A stretch of 64,000 bases of DNA, from NCBI RefSeq assembly GCF_010685995.1, contig NZ_JAAGWK010000009.1:372001-436000 (forward strand). Reading direction: 5' to 3'. Position numbers and translations under genes: made by a program. The notes under the pieces were generated by a model, which searched no databases, had not been told where the DNA came from, and was given only the letters and a program-made list of their open reading frames with translations. Positions within the stretch are counted from its first letter, which is position 1. The number at the start of each line of letters is the position of its first letter. This DNA is from Goekera deserti (GTDB taxonomy: Bacteria; Actinomycetota; Actinomycetes; Mycobacteriales; Geodermatophilaceae). Below, one piece after another: positions 19,018-27,193 of this stretch.

Positions 19018-20259
19018 ATGAGCACGTCGTCGACCGACGTCGTCGTCACCGGCCTCGGGGCCACCACGCCGCTCGGCGGTGACGTCGCCTCCACCTGGGA
19101 CGCGCTGCTGGCCGGACGGTCGGGGGTCAGCCGCATCACCGACGACTGGGTGCAGGAGTTCCCCGCCCAGCTCGTCGCCCGCCTCGCCGTCGACCCGGCC
19201 GACCAGATCGACCGGGTCCGGGCCCGCCGGCTGGACCGCAGCCAGCAGGTCGCCGTCGTCGCCGCCGAGGAGGCCTGGCGCGACGCCAAGGGCGCCGAGT
19301 CCGGCGTCGACCCGCTGCGGATCGCCGTGGTCATCGGCACCGGCATCGGCGGTGCGCTCACCCTGCTCGGGCAGGACGACGTGCTGGAGGCCAAGGGCCC
19401 CAAGCGCGTCTCCCCCTTCACCATCCCCATGCTCATGCCCAACGGCCCGGCCGCGGCCGTGGGTCTCGCGGTCGGCGCCCAGGGCGGCGTGCACGCACCG
19501 GTCAGCGCCTGCGCCTCCGGTGCCGAGGCGATCCGCTGGGGCCTGGACCTGCTGCGCTTCGACCGCGCCGACATCGTGATCGTCGGCGGCACCGAGGCCT
19601 GCGTGCACCCGCTGCCGATGGCCGGTTTCGCCGCCATGCGCGCGATGAGCACCCGCAACGACGAGCCGCACCGGGCCTCCCGGCCCTTCGACAAGGGCCG
19701 CGACGGCTTCGTGCTCGGCGAGGGCGCCGCCTGCCTGGTCCTCGAGCGCGGCGACGCCGCCCGCGCCCGCGGGGCGCGCATCCACGCCCGGCTCGCCGGC
19801 GCCGGTGCCACCTCCGACGGCTACGACCTGGTCGCCCCGCACCCCGAGGGCGAGGGCGCCGGCCGGGCGATCACCGCCGCCATCCGGGACGCCGGCCTGA
19901 CCGCCGCCGACATCGGCCACGTCAACGCGCACGCCACCTCCACCCCGGTGGGCGACACCGCCGAGGCCGCCGCCATCCTCGGCGCGGTCGGCGACCACAC
20001 CCTGGTGACGGCGACGAAGAGCCAGACCGGGCACCTGCTGGGCGCCGCCGGTGCGCTGGAGTCGGTGTTCACGATCCTGGCGCTGCGCGAGCAGGTCGTG
20101 CCGGCCACCGCCAACCTCGACGACCCGGACGACGACGCCGCCGTCCAGGCGCTGGACATCGTCCGCCGCGAGGCGCGGCGCACCCCGCTCACCGCGGCCC
20201 TGAACGACTCGTTCGGGTTCGGCGGGCACAACATGGCCCTGGTCTTCACCACCGCCTGA
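19018..20259 (+). CDS. fabF: Beta-ketoacyl-ACP synthase II
   Basis: 413 residues of the KAS I/II fold, with Cys165 (SACASGAEA), His305 (NAHATSTPVGD) and His339 (SQTGHLLGAAG). It elongates acyl-ACP with malonyl-ACP. The start ATG (19018) has AGGAGG 6 nt upstream; the longer open frame through the repeats is not coding. It corresponds by position to KasA in M. tuberculosis; there is no second kas gene here (no KasB counterpart). Confidence 0.95.
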   Translation: MSTSSTDVVVTGLGATTPLGGDVASTWDALLAGRSGVSRITDDWVQEFPAQLVARLAVDPADQIDRVRARRLDRSQQVAVVAAEEAWRDAKGAESGVDPLRIAVVIGTGIGGALTLLGQDDVLEAKGPKRVSPFTIPMLMPNGPAAAVGLAVGAQGGVHAPVSACASGAEAIRWGLDLLRFDRADIVIVGGTEACVHPLPMAGFAAMRAMSTRNDEPHRASRPFDKGRDGFVLGEGAACLVLERGDAARARGARIHARLAGAGATSDGYDLVAPHPEGEGAGRAITAAIRDAGLTAADIGHVNAHATSTPVGDTAEAAAILGAVGDHTLVTATKSQTGHLLGAAGALESVFTILALREQVVPATANLDDPDDDAAVQALDIVRREARRTPLTAALNDSFGFGGHNMALVFTTA

Positions 20260-20280
20260 AAGAGGACCCCCTTGCCCCCC

Positions 20281-20335
20281 CACACCTCGCAAGCTCGGCG
20301 CGGGGCCCCTGCAAGGAGGCCGTTCCAGCCACTCA
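20281..20335 (+). repeat. Diverged copy of the fab-operon repeat upstream of accD
   Basis: Shares the tail pattern CCTGC(A/G)A(C/G)G(A/G)GGCCGTTCCA and CTCAC with the two copies between acpP and fabF. The first half (CTCGCAAGCTCGGCGCGGGG) differs but can still pair as a GC-rich hairpin. Confidence 0.65.
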
Positions 20336-20348
20336 CCCGGAGGCATTC

Positions 20349-21761
20349 GTGACGACCGTGCACGCCGCGCCCGCTCCCCCCGCCGTCGACCCGCGTGACC
20401 CGGAAGCCCGGCTCGCCGCCTTCTTCGACCCGGGGTCGCTGCGCACGCTCGCCTCCCGGGACACCAGCGGGGTGCTGGCCGGGCGGGGGACGGTGCACGG
20501 GTCGCCGGCGATCGCCTACTGCACCGACGCCACCGTCATGGGCGGGGCGATGGGGCTGGCCGGCTGCCGGCACATCGTCGACGCCATCGACGCCGCGCTG
20601 CGCGAGCGGGTGCCCGTGGTCGGCATCTGGCACTCCGGTGGCGCCCGGCTGGCCGAGGGCGTGGAGGCGCTGCACGCCGTCGGCGAGGTCTTCGCCGCCA
20701 TGGTGCGCGCCTCCGGGCGCATCCCCCAGGTGTCGGTGGTGCTCGGCCCGGCCGCCGGTGGAGCCGCCTACGGTCCGGCGCTGACCGACCTGGTCGTGAT
20801 GGGCCCGCTGGGCCGGGTGTTCGTCACCGGACCCGACGTCGTCCGCTCGGTCACCGGGGAGGACGTCGACATGGAGAGCCTCGGCGGGCCGGACACGCAC
20901 GGGCGCCGCTCCGGGGTGGTGCACGTGGTCACCGACTCCGAGCAGGCCGCGCTGGACACCGCGCGGCAGGCCGTCGACCTGCTGGCCGCGCAGGGCACCT
21001 TCTCCCCCGCCGAGCACGAGCCGGACGTCGACCTGCGGGCCCTGCTGCCGGAGAACCCGAAGCGCGCCTACGACGTCAAGCCGCTGGTCGCCGCCGTCCT
21101 GGACGGCCCGATGCTGGAGCTGCACGCGCGGTGGGCCCCCAACGTGGTGACCGTGCTGGGCCGGCTGGCCGGACGCACCGTCGGGGTCGTGGCCAACAAC
21201 CCGCTGCGCCTGGGTGGCTGCCTGGACTCCATCTCGGCGGAGAAGGCGGCCCGCTTCGTGCGGATGTGCGACGCCTTCGGGATCCCGCTGGTCGTGCTGG
21301 TGGACGTGCCCGGCTACCTGCCCGGAGTGGGCCAGGAGTGGGACGGCGTGGTGCGCCGGGGGGCCAAGCTGCTGCACGCCTTCGCCGAGGCGGTGGTGCC
21401 GCGGGTGACGCTGGTGACCCGGAAGTCCTACGGCGGCGCCTACATCGCCATGAACGCCCGCTCCCTGGGGGCGACGAGCGTGTTCGCCTGGCCCGGCGCC
21501 GAGGTCGCCGTCATGGGCGCCAAGGCGGCGGTGGGCATCCTGCACCGCAAGAAGCTCGCCGCGGCACTGCCCGGTGAGCGCGAGGCGTTGCACGCCCAGC
21601 TGGCCGCGGAGCACGAGCGGATCGCCGGCGGTGTGGCCCGGGCGCAGGAGATCGGCGTGGTCGACGAGGTCGTCGCGCCGGAGCAGACCAGGCGCCGCCT
21701 GGTCGCCGCCCTGGCCTCGGCCCCGCCCGGACGCGGAGCGCACGGCAACATCCCGCTGTGA
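20349..21761 (+). CDS. accD: Acyl-CoA carboxylase beta (carboxyltransferase) subunit, AccD6 type
   Basis: 470 residues with the two crotonase-like halves of a carboxyltransferase: VGIWHSGGARLAEGVEAL and VLGPAAGGAAYGPALTD (N-half), and LVDVPGYLPGVGQEWDGVVR and KSYGGAYIAMN (C-half), which form the CoA and carboxybiotin pockets. With a biotinylated alpha subunit encoded elsewhere it makes malonyl-CoA. It closes the fab block exactly where accD6 (Rv2247) does in mycobacteria. Start GTG at 20349 after CGGAGG. Confidence 0.93.
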   Translation: MTTVHAAPAPPAVDPRDPEARLAAFFDPGSLRTLASRDTSGVLAGRGTVHGSPAIAYCTDATVMGGAMGLAGCRHIVDAIDAALRERVPVVGIWHSGGARLAEGVEALHAVGEVFAAMVRASGRIPQVSVVLGPAAGGAAYGPALTDLVVMGPLGRVFVTGPDVVRSVTGEDVDMESLGGPDTHGRRSGVVHVVTDSEQAALDTARQAVDLLAAQGTFSPAEHEPDVDLRALLPENPKRAYDVKPLVAAVLDGPMLELHARWAPNVVTVLGRLAGRTVGVVANNPLRLGGCLDSISAEKAARFVRMCDAFGIPLVVLVDVPGYLPGVGQEWDGVVRRGAKLLHAFAEAVVPRVTLVTRKSYGGAYIAMNARSLGATSVFAWPGAEVAVMGAKAAVGILHRKKLAAALPGEREALHAQLAAEHERIAGGVARAQEIGVVDEVVAPEQTRRRLVAALASAPPGRGAHGNIPL

Positions 21762-21802
21762 CGGCCGGCGCCTCCCCGCGGGGAGGCACCGCAGGCGGAC
21801 GT

Positions 21803-21836
21803 CGAGGGGCCCGGGACACGTGTCCCGGGCCCCTCG
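21803..21836 (+). terminator. 34-nt perfect palindrome after accD
   Basis: Each half (CGAGGGGCCCGGGACAC) is 17 nt, 41 nt after the accD stop. It is followed by a second hairpin. It is symmetric, so it can end transcripts from both accD and the convergent DUF3145 gene. Confidence 0.75.
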
Positions 21837-21871
21837 GCGTCCGTGTGCCCGACACGTCCGTGTGCACGACA

Positions 21872-21908
21872 CAGTGGCCCGGCACCTTCCCCGGGTGCCG
21901 GGCCACTG
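21872..21908 (+). terminator. 15-bp hairpin in the accD/DUF3145 gap
   Basis: CAGTGGCCCGGCACC (21872-21886) pairs with 21894-21908 across a 7-nt loop. With the palindrome at 21803 it fills the 241-bp convergent gap. Confidence 0.65.
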
Positions 21909-22002
21909 CGTGCTCGGGTCGGTGACCCCCACCGGGGGTCACCGATGACCTTCCTCGCCGTCGGCCGCCAGGGTGGTGGACGCACGAGGGAGGACGGGTG
22001 GT

Positions 22003-22503
22003 TCAGACGACCTGGTGCAGCCAGGTGATCGGGCTGCTGTCGCCGGCGTGCCGGTAGACCTCGAGGTCGGCGTCCCAGGGTGCGCCGAGGAGCTCGTCGA
22101 CACCGTGGCGGAACGCCTCCACCGAGGTCGCGGTCGCGGCGAGGTGCCGCAACTGCTGCTCGGTGATGATGAGGTCACCGTTGGCGCTCATGGGTGCACG
22201 GAACACTCCGTGACCCGGGACGTACGCCATCCGCTCTCCGTCGTTGCCGTGGCTGGCCTCCTCGGTCACCTCGAAGCGCAGCATGGGCCACTGCCGGAGA
22301 GCAGCGACGAGCCGGCTCCCGGTGCCGGTCCCGCCCGTCCAGGCGATCTCAGCACGGTAGGAACCGTGAGCCGCGGGCTGGTCAGCCCACGTCAAGGACA
22401 CCGGCGCGCCGACGACGCGTTCGAGCGCCCATTCGACATGCTGGCAGAGCGCCTTCGGGCACGCGTGCACGAAGACGACACCCTGGGTTGAACGTCGTGA
22501 CAC
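22003..22503 (-). CDS. DUF3145 family protein
   Basis: 166 residues. Diagnostic segments of the actinobacterial DUF3145 family are VVFVHACPKALCQHVEWAL near the N-terminus, RFEVTEEASHGNDGERM in the middle and the C-terminal ITWLHQVV. Function is unknown; the family is often next to the fab operon (as in Streptomyces), suggesting a link to lipid metabolism. GTG start (22501-22503) has GGAGG 6 nt upstream. It is convergent with accD. Confidence 0.88.
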   Translation of the reverse strand: MSRRSTQGVVFVHACPKALCQHVEWALERVVGAPVSLTWADQPAAHGSYRAEIAWTGGTGTGSRLVAALRQWPMLRFEVTEEASHGNDGERMAYVPGHGVFRAPMSANGDLIITEQQLRHLAATATSVEAFRHGVDELLGAPWDADLEVYRHAGDSSPITWLHQVV

Positions 22504-22875
22504 GGGGCACCTCCATCGACTCGACTGATCTCGTCTTCCCCAACGGATCGGTGTCGCGATGCAGTGGACTCGTGAACGACAACTCAGGAGCTTGCCGGTT
22601 CAGTGTGCCCGACGGACACCCATTTACGCCAGTGGGCCTGTGGCCGCTGCGCCCGCTGGGAACAGAGTGGTGGAAATCGTGAGCGCTCACCTCCCCGGCG
22701 AGCAGGAACTGCACCGGATCCGCCCCGGGGCCAGCTGGTTCCGTTGTCAGCTCGGCTTCCGCACCACCACGGCCCGGCAGTTCTGGTGGGACGGGCGGGG
22801 CTGTTGGGGAACGACACGGGACACGATCCATCCAGTGACGCATCGTTGCCGCGTGCTCACAGCATGCTGGGGCCC
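22504..22875. other. 372-bp region without a convincing gene
   Basis: Lower GC and less biased codon positions than the flanks. Short ORFs exist on both strands but none resembles a known family or has a good start. It contains the promoter of DUF3145 on the left; the rest may be the remnant of a lost gene. Confidence 0.5.
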
Positions 22876-23124
22876 ATGACGACTGCCTTCCGCTACCGGA
22901 CCGCCCACGCGGTGATGATGGTCGGCTCGGTCAGCGCGCCGGGCGGCCTGACCCCGCGACGCATCGGCCCTGCGCACGCCACCATCACCCGCGTCACCAA
23001 CGGCGGTGGCAAGAAGTCCCTCTGCGGCGCCTACGTGGCCGAGGACGACGACACGACCTGGCCGCCGGAGTTCGAGGACCCGAACGGCATCTGCCACGAG
23101 TGCGAGCTGCTCGCCGACCTCTGA
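22876..23124 (+). CDS. Small Cys-containing protein (zinc-binding type)
   Basis: 82 residues from ATG 22876. The C-terminal half has KKSLCGAYV and, 22 residues after that Cys, CHEC. A CGAxV...CxxC arrangement is common in short actinobacterial proteins and suggests one zinc site. No function is known. A related arrangement occurs in the protein at 27989-28240. The frame extends further upstream, so the start is uncertain. Confidence 0.6.
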   Translation: MTTAFRYRTAHAVMMVGSVSAPGGLTPRRIGPAHATITRVTNGGGKKSLCGAYVAEDDDTTWPPEFEDPNGICHECELLADL

Positions 23125-23145
23125 CCGCCCCACCCACAGCGTGCC

Positions 23146-23178
23146 CCACCCACCCGCCGGAGCCCGACGGGTGGGTGG
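23146..23178 (+). terminator. 11-bp hairpin after the small Cys protein gene
   Basis: CCACCCACCCG (23146-23156) pairs with CGGGTGGGTGG (23168-23178) over an 11-nt loop, 21 nt after the stop codon. Confidence 0.6.
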
Positions 23179-23207
23179 CCGGCGTCCGGGGCGGGTAGAC
23201 CTGCCGC

Positions 23208-23777
23208 ATGAGCGGCAAGTCGGCAGCGGACTACCAGGACGACTACACCGAGCCGGAGCTGCGCGCCCGGCTCAAGGAGGAGATCAAGGCCGGGGACAGG
23301 GGCGGGCGAGCCGGGCAGTGGAGTGCCCGCAAGAGCCAGCTGCTCGCCTCCGAGTACGAGGCGCGGGGCGGCGGCTACGTGCACGAGGGCGAGCGCACCG
23401 AGGCCCAGCAGCACCTGCACACCTGGACCGAGCAGGACTGGCACACCCGGGACGGCTCGGCCGACGCCCGGGACGGCGAAGGCACCGAGCGCTACCTGCC
23501 CGACGCCGCGTGGGCACTGCTGAGCCCCGAGGAGCAGCAGGCGACCGACCGGGCCAAGAAGTCCGGCTCCGGGCAGCACGTGCCCAACACCGGTGCAGCC
23601 ACCGACGCCGTGCACACCGCGGAGCTGCTCGACCTGACCGCGGCCGAGGCCACGAAGCGGGTGGCCTCGATGGACAGCACCGACCAGCTGGACCGGGCGG
23701 AGAAGGCGGAGCGCGACCTCGGCTCGGGCCGGAAGACGGTGCTGGCCGCGATCGAGCGGCGGCGCGGGCACCTCTGA
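23208..23777 (+). CDS. DUF5872-like hypothetical protein
   Basis: 189 residues, highly hydrophilic. The succession RLKEEIKAGDRGGRAGQWSA, then LLASEYEARGGGY, QDWHT, RYLPDAAWALLSPEE and QHVPNT matches the pattern I know from the DUF5872 family, found in bacteria and some viruses. No catalytic motif or membrane segment is visible. ATG at 23208; 33 nt upstream of tRNA-CAU. Nucleic-acid association is a guess from the basic, polar composition. Confidence 0.65.
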   Translation: MSGKSAADYQDDYTEPELRARLKEEIKAGDRGGRAGQWSARKSQLLASEYEARGGGYVHEGERTEAQQHLHTWTEQDWHTRDGSADARDGEGTERYLPDAAWALLSPEEQQATDRAKKSGSGQHVPNTGAATDAVHTAELLDLTAAEATKRVASMDSTDQLDRAEKAERDLGSGRKTVLAAIERRRGHL

Positions 23778-23810
23778 CGAGCGGTCTGAGAAGCTGTCGC
23801 GGCAGCACAC

Positions 23811-23884
23811 GGGGCGGTAGCTCAGCCGGTCAGAGCATGGGACTCATAATCCCTGGGTCGTGGGTTCGAGCCCCACCCGCCCCA
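23811..23884 (+). tRNA. tRNA with anticodon CAU (elongator Met; Ile2 possible)
   Basis: 74-nt cloverleaf: acceptor GGGGCGG/CCGCCCC, discriminator A, D-arm GCTCAGCCGGTCAGAGC, anticodon loop CTCATAA (CAT) and T-arm GTGGGTTCGAGCCCCAC. It has a paired 1-72, so it is not the initiator. A CAU anticodon serves elongator Met or, after lysidine modification, Ile2; sequence alone does not decide here. Confidence 0.93.
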
Positions 23885-23920
23885 CACCCCTCCCCTGCCC
23901 CGCGACGGGAGTCCTCGACG

Positions 23921-24411
23921 ATGGCCCTGCGCAACCACCTGGTCGACGGCGTCTCCTGTTCCGGCAAGACGTCGGTCTGCCGGGAGCTGCAGCGGCGCGG
24001 CCTCCACGCGATCAACGGCGACACCGAGCTGGCCTACCAGGGCGACCCGGTCACCGGGCACCCGACGGAGACCGCCACGCACGACAACCACACCTGGGAC
24101 GTGGCGCGCGTGGAGTCGATCGTGGCCGATCGCCGTCATCGGGCAACGTACTTCTGCGGTGGGGCGCGGAACTCCTCGCAGTTCCTCCACCTGTTCGACA
24201 CGGTGTTCGTGCTGCACGTCAACGTCGCGACACTGCAGGAACGGCTGGACCGGCGGCCGGCCGACGAGTTCGGCGGGCGGCCGGCGGAACGCGACCTGGT
24301 CCTCCGGCTGCACCGGACGGGCGAGGGCTCCCGGAGGGCATCGCCGTCGATGCGACCCTGCCGCTCCAGGACGTCGTCGACGAGATCCTCCGCCTCAGCC
24401 GCCAGAGATGA
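23921..24411 (+). pseudogene. P-loop nucleoside-kinase-like gene with a frameshift near its 3' end
   Basis: Frame 1 from ATG 23921 encodes a P-loop protein (DGVSCSGKTSVC, then INGDTELAYQGDP, YFCGGARN, LDRRPADEFGGRP). After RLHRTGEG (~24327) the expected C-terminus, LPEGIAVDATLPLQDVVDEIL, continues in the +1 shifted frame and stops at 24411. Restoring one base at about 24327-24331 would join them into a protein of ~163 residues. As written, frame 1 runs on to 24601 as unrelated sequence. It may be a sequencing error, a recent inactivating deletion, or a real recoding site. It starts 36 nt after the CAU tRNA. Confidence 0.75.
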
Positions 24412-24469
24412 CGCGGCTCGGCCGCGCGACGGACTCGCCCCGCCCGGCCCGCTGCGGCAGGGTGGCGGC

Positions 24470-24601
24470 ATGACGACGCCGACGTCCGACACCCCGCAGG
24501 ACGACCCGCAGCCGCGCGACATCGCCCTGGAGCAGGAGACCCCCGAGCTGGCCGACGACCTGGAGCGGCAGAGCGAGCCCGAGGGCCCCCCGATCAGCTG
24601 A
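24470..24601 (+). CDS. Possible 43-residue acidic peptide
   Basis: ATG at 24470 after GGCAGGGTGGCGGC starts MTTPTSDTPQDDPQPRDIAL and ends EPEGPPIS. It is very acidic and Pro-rich. It shares its frame with the run-on of the broken kinase gene, so its reality depends on that gene being truly frameshifted. No family recognised. Confidence 0.35.
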   Translation: MTTPTSDTPQDDPQPRDIALEQETPELADDLERQSEPEGPPIS

Positions 24602-24645
24602 CGGTGCGGGCGGGCGTCGATCCTGTCGGACCCCGGTGGTCCGAT

Positions 24646-25746
24646 GTGGCCGTGGTCACGTCCGGCAGCACCGTCCTCGCCATCGGCACCAAGAAGGGCC
24701 TCTGGCTCGCCACCAGTCCCGACCGGGTCGGCTGGACGCTGTCCCCGCCGCACTTCCTGAACCAGGAGGTGGCCAGCGTCGCCCTGGACACCCGGGCGGG
24801 CCGCACCCGGCTGCTGGCGGGCATCCGCTCGGAGCACTGGGGCCCCACGGTGGCCCGCTCCGACGACCTGGGCGCCACCTGGAGCGACTCTGAACACGGC
24901 GCCGTCCGGTTCGGGGCCGACGACGGCGCGGTGCTGGAGCGGGTCTGGCAGCTGCACCCGGACACCGAGGACCGGCCGGGGCGGGTGTGGGCCGGCTGCG
25001 AGCCGATCTCGCTGTGGCGCTCGGACGACGGCGGCGAGCACTTCGAGCTGGTGCGCGGCCTGTGGGACCACCCGCACCGCAGCGACTGGGGTGCCGGCTA
25101 CGGCGGGCCGGCCGCGCACACCGTGGTGCCGCACCCCACCGACGACGACGAGCTGCACGTGGCGATGAGCAGCGGCGGGGTCTACCGCTCGACCGACGGC
25201 GGCACCAGCTGGCGGGCCCGCAACACCGGCATCTCGGCCTACTTCCTGCCCGGCCCGGAGCCGGAGTTCGGCCAGTGCGTGCACAAGGTCGCCCGGGACG
25301 CCGTGGCCCCCACCCGGCTGTACGCCCAGAACCACCACGGCGTCTACCGCTCCGACGACGACGGCGACACCTGGGTGTCCATCGCCGACGGGCTGCCCAC
25401 CGACTTCGGCTTCGTGATGCTGGCCCACCCCCGGCGCAGCGGCACGATCTGGGTGGTGCCGCTGCAGAGCGACGGCGAGCGGGTGCCGCCCGGCGGCCGG
25501 CTGGCGGTGCACCGCGGCGACGACGCCGGCGGCACCTGGACGCGGCAGGAGTCCGGCCTGCCCGAGGGCTTCTACAACGCGGTGCTGCGGGACGCCGCCA
25601 CGGTCGACGCCGGCGACCCGGTGGGCGTCTACCTGGGCAGCCGCGCCGGCGACGTGTACGCCTCCGCCGACGAGGGCCGCACCTTCGCCCTGGTCGCCGA
25701 CCACCTGCCCGACGTGCTCTCCGTGCGGGCGGCCGTGCTGCCGTGA
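24646..25746 (+). CDS. BNR-repeat (sialidase-like/photosystem-assembly-like) beta-propeller
   Basis: 366 residues from GTG 24646 (GTG 24604 is an alternative). It contains repeated Asp-box/BNR motifs: RSDDLGATWSD, RSDDGGEHFELV, RSTDGGTSWRAR, RSDDDGDTWVS and ASADEGRTF, giving a sialidase-like propeller. There is no signal peptide, so it is probably cytosolic and unlikely to be a secreted sialidase. Its stop overlaps the start of a MoaD/ThiS-like gene (GTGA). That pairing suggests a joint function, which is not described to my knowledge. Confidence 0.82.
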   Translation: MAVVTSGSTVLAIGTKKGLWLATSPDRVGWTLSPPHFLNQEVASVALDTRAGRTRLLAGIRSEHWGPTVARSDDLGATWSDSEHGAVRFGADDGAVLERVWQLHPDTEDRPGRVWAGCEPISLWRSDDGGEHFELVRGLWDHPHRSDWGAGYGGPAAHTVVPHPTDDDELHVAMSSGGVYRSTDGGTSWRARNTGISAYFLPGPEPEFGQCVHKVARDAVAPTRLYAQNHHGVYRSDDDGDTWVSIADGLPTDFGFVMLAHPRRSGTIWVVPLQSDGERVPPGGRLAVHRGDDAGGTWTRQESGLPEGFYNAVLRDAATVDAGDPVGVYLGSRAGDVYASADEGRTFALVADHLPDVLSVRAAVLP

Positions 25747-26036
25747 GCCCCGGCGAGGTGTGCCTGCGGGTGCCCCGGTCGCTGGCGGCGCACCTGGGCG
25801 ACGCCACCGAGGTACGGCTGCCGCTGCCGGCGGACGCGACCGTGCGCGGGGTGCTGGACGCGCTCACCGGTGCGCACCCGGGCCTCGACCGCCGGGTGCG
25901 CACCGAGGCCGGTGAGCTGCGCCGGCACGTCAACGTCTACGTCGACGGGGAGGACGTGCGGCGCACCGGCGGGCTGGACACCGCGGTGCCGGCGGGCGCC
26001 GAGGTCCAGGTCCTGCAGTCGATCGCGGGCGGGTGA
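25743..26036 (+). CDS. MoaD/ThiS-type ubiquitin-like sulfur carrier protein
   Basis: 97 residues of the beta-grasp MoaD/ThiS family, ending SIAGG: the free C-terminal Gly-Gly needed for adenylation and thiocarboxylation. The pattern CLRVPRSLAAHL at the N-terminus, GVLDALTGAHPGL, and HVNVYVDGEDVR...LDTAVPAGAEVQVL is typical. GTG start overlaps the BNR gene stop by 4 nt. No MoaE, ThiG, CysM or E1-like (MoeB/ThiF) gene is nearby, so the acceptor pathway is unknown; the coupled propeller protein is the only candidate partner in view. Confidence 0.85.
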   Translation: MSPGEVCLRVPRSLAAHLGDATEVRLPLPADATVRGVLDALTGAHPGLDRRVRTEAGELRRHVNVYVDGEDVRRTGGLDTAVPAGAEVQVLQSIAGG

Positions 26037-26040
26037 GGAG

Positions 26041-27147
26041 TCAGAGCAGGGCGGGCACCGTCCGGGCAGCGAGCCGGGTCAGCAGCCGGGCAGGCTCGGC
26101 CAGGCAGACCGCGACGTCGGGCTCCACCTCGGCCAGCGCGTGGGCCGCGGTGAAGCCGGCCGACGCCAGCTGCGCCGGGTCCAGCCGCAGCACCCCGGCC
26201 AGCCCCAGGCACGGGACGCCGGCGTCCCGGGCCCGGGCGGCGACGCCGGCCGGCCCCTTGCCGTGCAGGGTCTGGGCGTCCAGCGCGCCCTCCCCGGTGA
26301 CCGCCAGCGACGCACCGGCCAGCGCGTCGGCGAGCCCGACCAGCTCGCACACCAGGTCCGCCCCGGACACGACCGACGCCCCGAGCACCGCCATCGCCCC
26401 GGCCGCGGTGCCGCCCGCTCCCCCGGCGCCCGGCCGGCCGGCCACGTCGACACCGAGGTCGCGCCGCAGCACGGCCGCGTACCGGACCAGCGCGGCGTCC
26501 AGCTGCCGCACCTGGTCGGGGTCGGCGCCCTTCTGCGGTGCGAAGACGTGGGCGGCACCGTGCGGGCCGGTCAGCGGGTTGTCCACGTCGGAGGCCACCA
26601 CCAGCTCGACGCCGGCGAACCGGGCGTCCAGGCCGCCGACGTCCACCCGGTCCAGCCGGGCCAGGGCCGCCCCACCGTGCGGCAGCTCGGCTCCGGTGTC
26701 GTCCAGCAGCCGGACGCCGAGGGCCTGCAGCATGCCGGCGCCACCGTCGGTGCTGGCGCTGCCGCCGATGCCCAGCACGATGCGTCGCGCCCCGGCGTCC
26801 ACCGCGGCCACCAGCAGCCGCCCCACCCCGTACGTGGTCGCGGTCAGCGGTGCCGGCGGGGCCTGGGCCAGCCCGGCGGCGGTGGCGAGCTCGACCACCG
26901 CGGTGGCGCCGTCGACCGCGATCGTGGCCTGCACCGGGGCGCCGTCCGGGCCGGTCGTGGCGACCACCTGCGGGCGGTGCCCGGCCCGGACGGCGGCGGC
27001 CACCGTGCCATCGCCGCCGTCGGCGATCGGCCGCAGCAGCAACTCGGCGTCCGGCAGCACCGAGGCGATGCCGGCGGCGATGGCCCCGGCGACCCCGTCG
27101 GCGTCCAGGCTGCCCTTGAACTTGTCCGGGGCGATGACGATCCGCAT
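26041..27147 (-). CDS. Glycerate kinase (GarK/GlxK family)
   Basis: 368 residues from ATG 27145-27147. Family landmarks are APDKFKGSL at the N-terminus, PIADGGDGT, GIGGSASTDGGAGMLQALG, VASDVDNPL, APQKGAD and GEGALDAQT. It phosphorylates glycerate with ATP to 2- (or 3-)phosphoglycerate in the cytoplasm. A GTG-extended frame of ten more codons exists but is not conserved. Convergent with the sulfur-carrier gene, 4 nt apart. Confidence 0.92.
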   Translation of the reverse strand: MRIVIAPDKFKGSLDADGVAGAIAAGIASVLPDAELLLRPIADGGDGTVAAAVRAGHRPQVVATTGPDGAPVQATIAVDGATAVVELATAAGLAQAPPAPLTATTYGVGRLLVAAVDAGARRIVLGIGGSASTDGGAGMLQALGVRLLDDTGAELPHGGAALARLDRVDVGGLDARFAGVELVVASDVDNPLTGPHGAAHVFAPQKGADPDQVRQLDAALVRYAAVLRRDLGVDVAGRPGAGGAGGTAAGAMAVLGASVVSGADLVCELVGLADALAGASLAVTGEGALDAQTLHGKGPAGVAARARDAGVPCLGLAGVLRLDPAQLASAGFTAAHALAEVEPDVAVCLAEPARLLTRLAARTVPALL

Positions 27148-27193
27148 GCCCGGCAGCATGCCCGGTGACGGCGTCACCCGGCGGGCAGACCTG

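Noticed and set aside
22559-22879. ORF of 106 codons in the low-GC gap before the small Cys protein
   Set aside because: No family resemblance, no good ribosome site and atypical composition; treated as non-coding.
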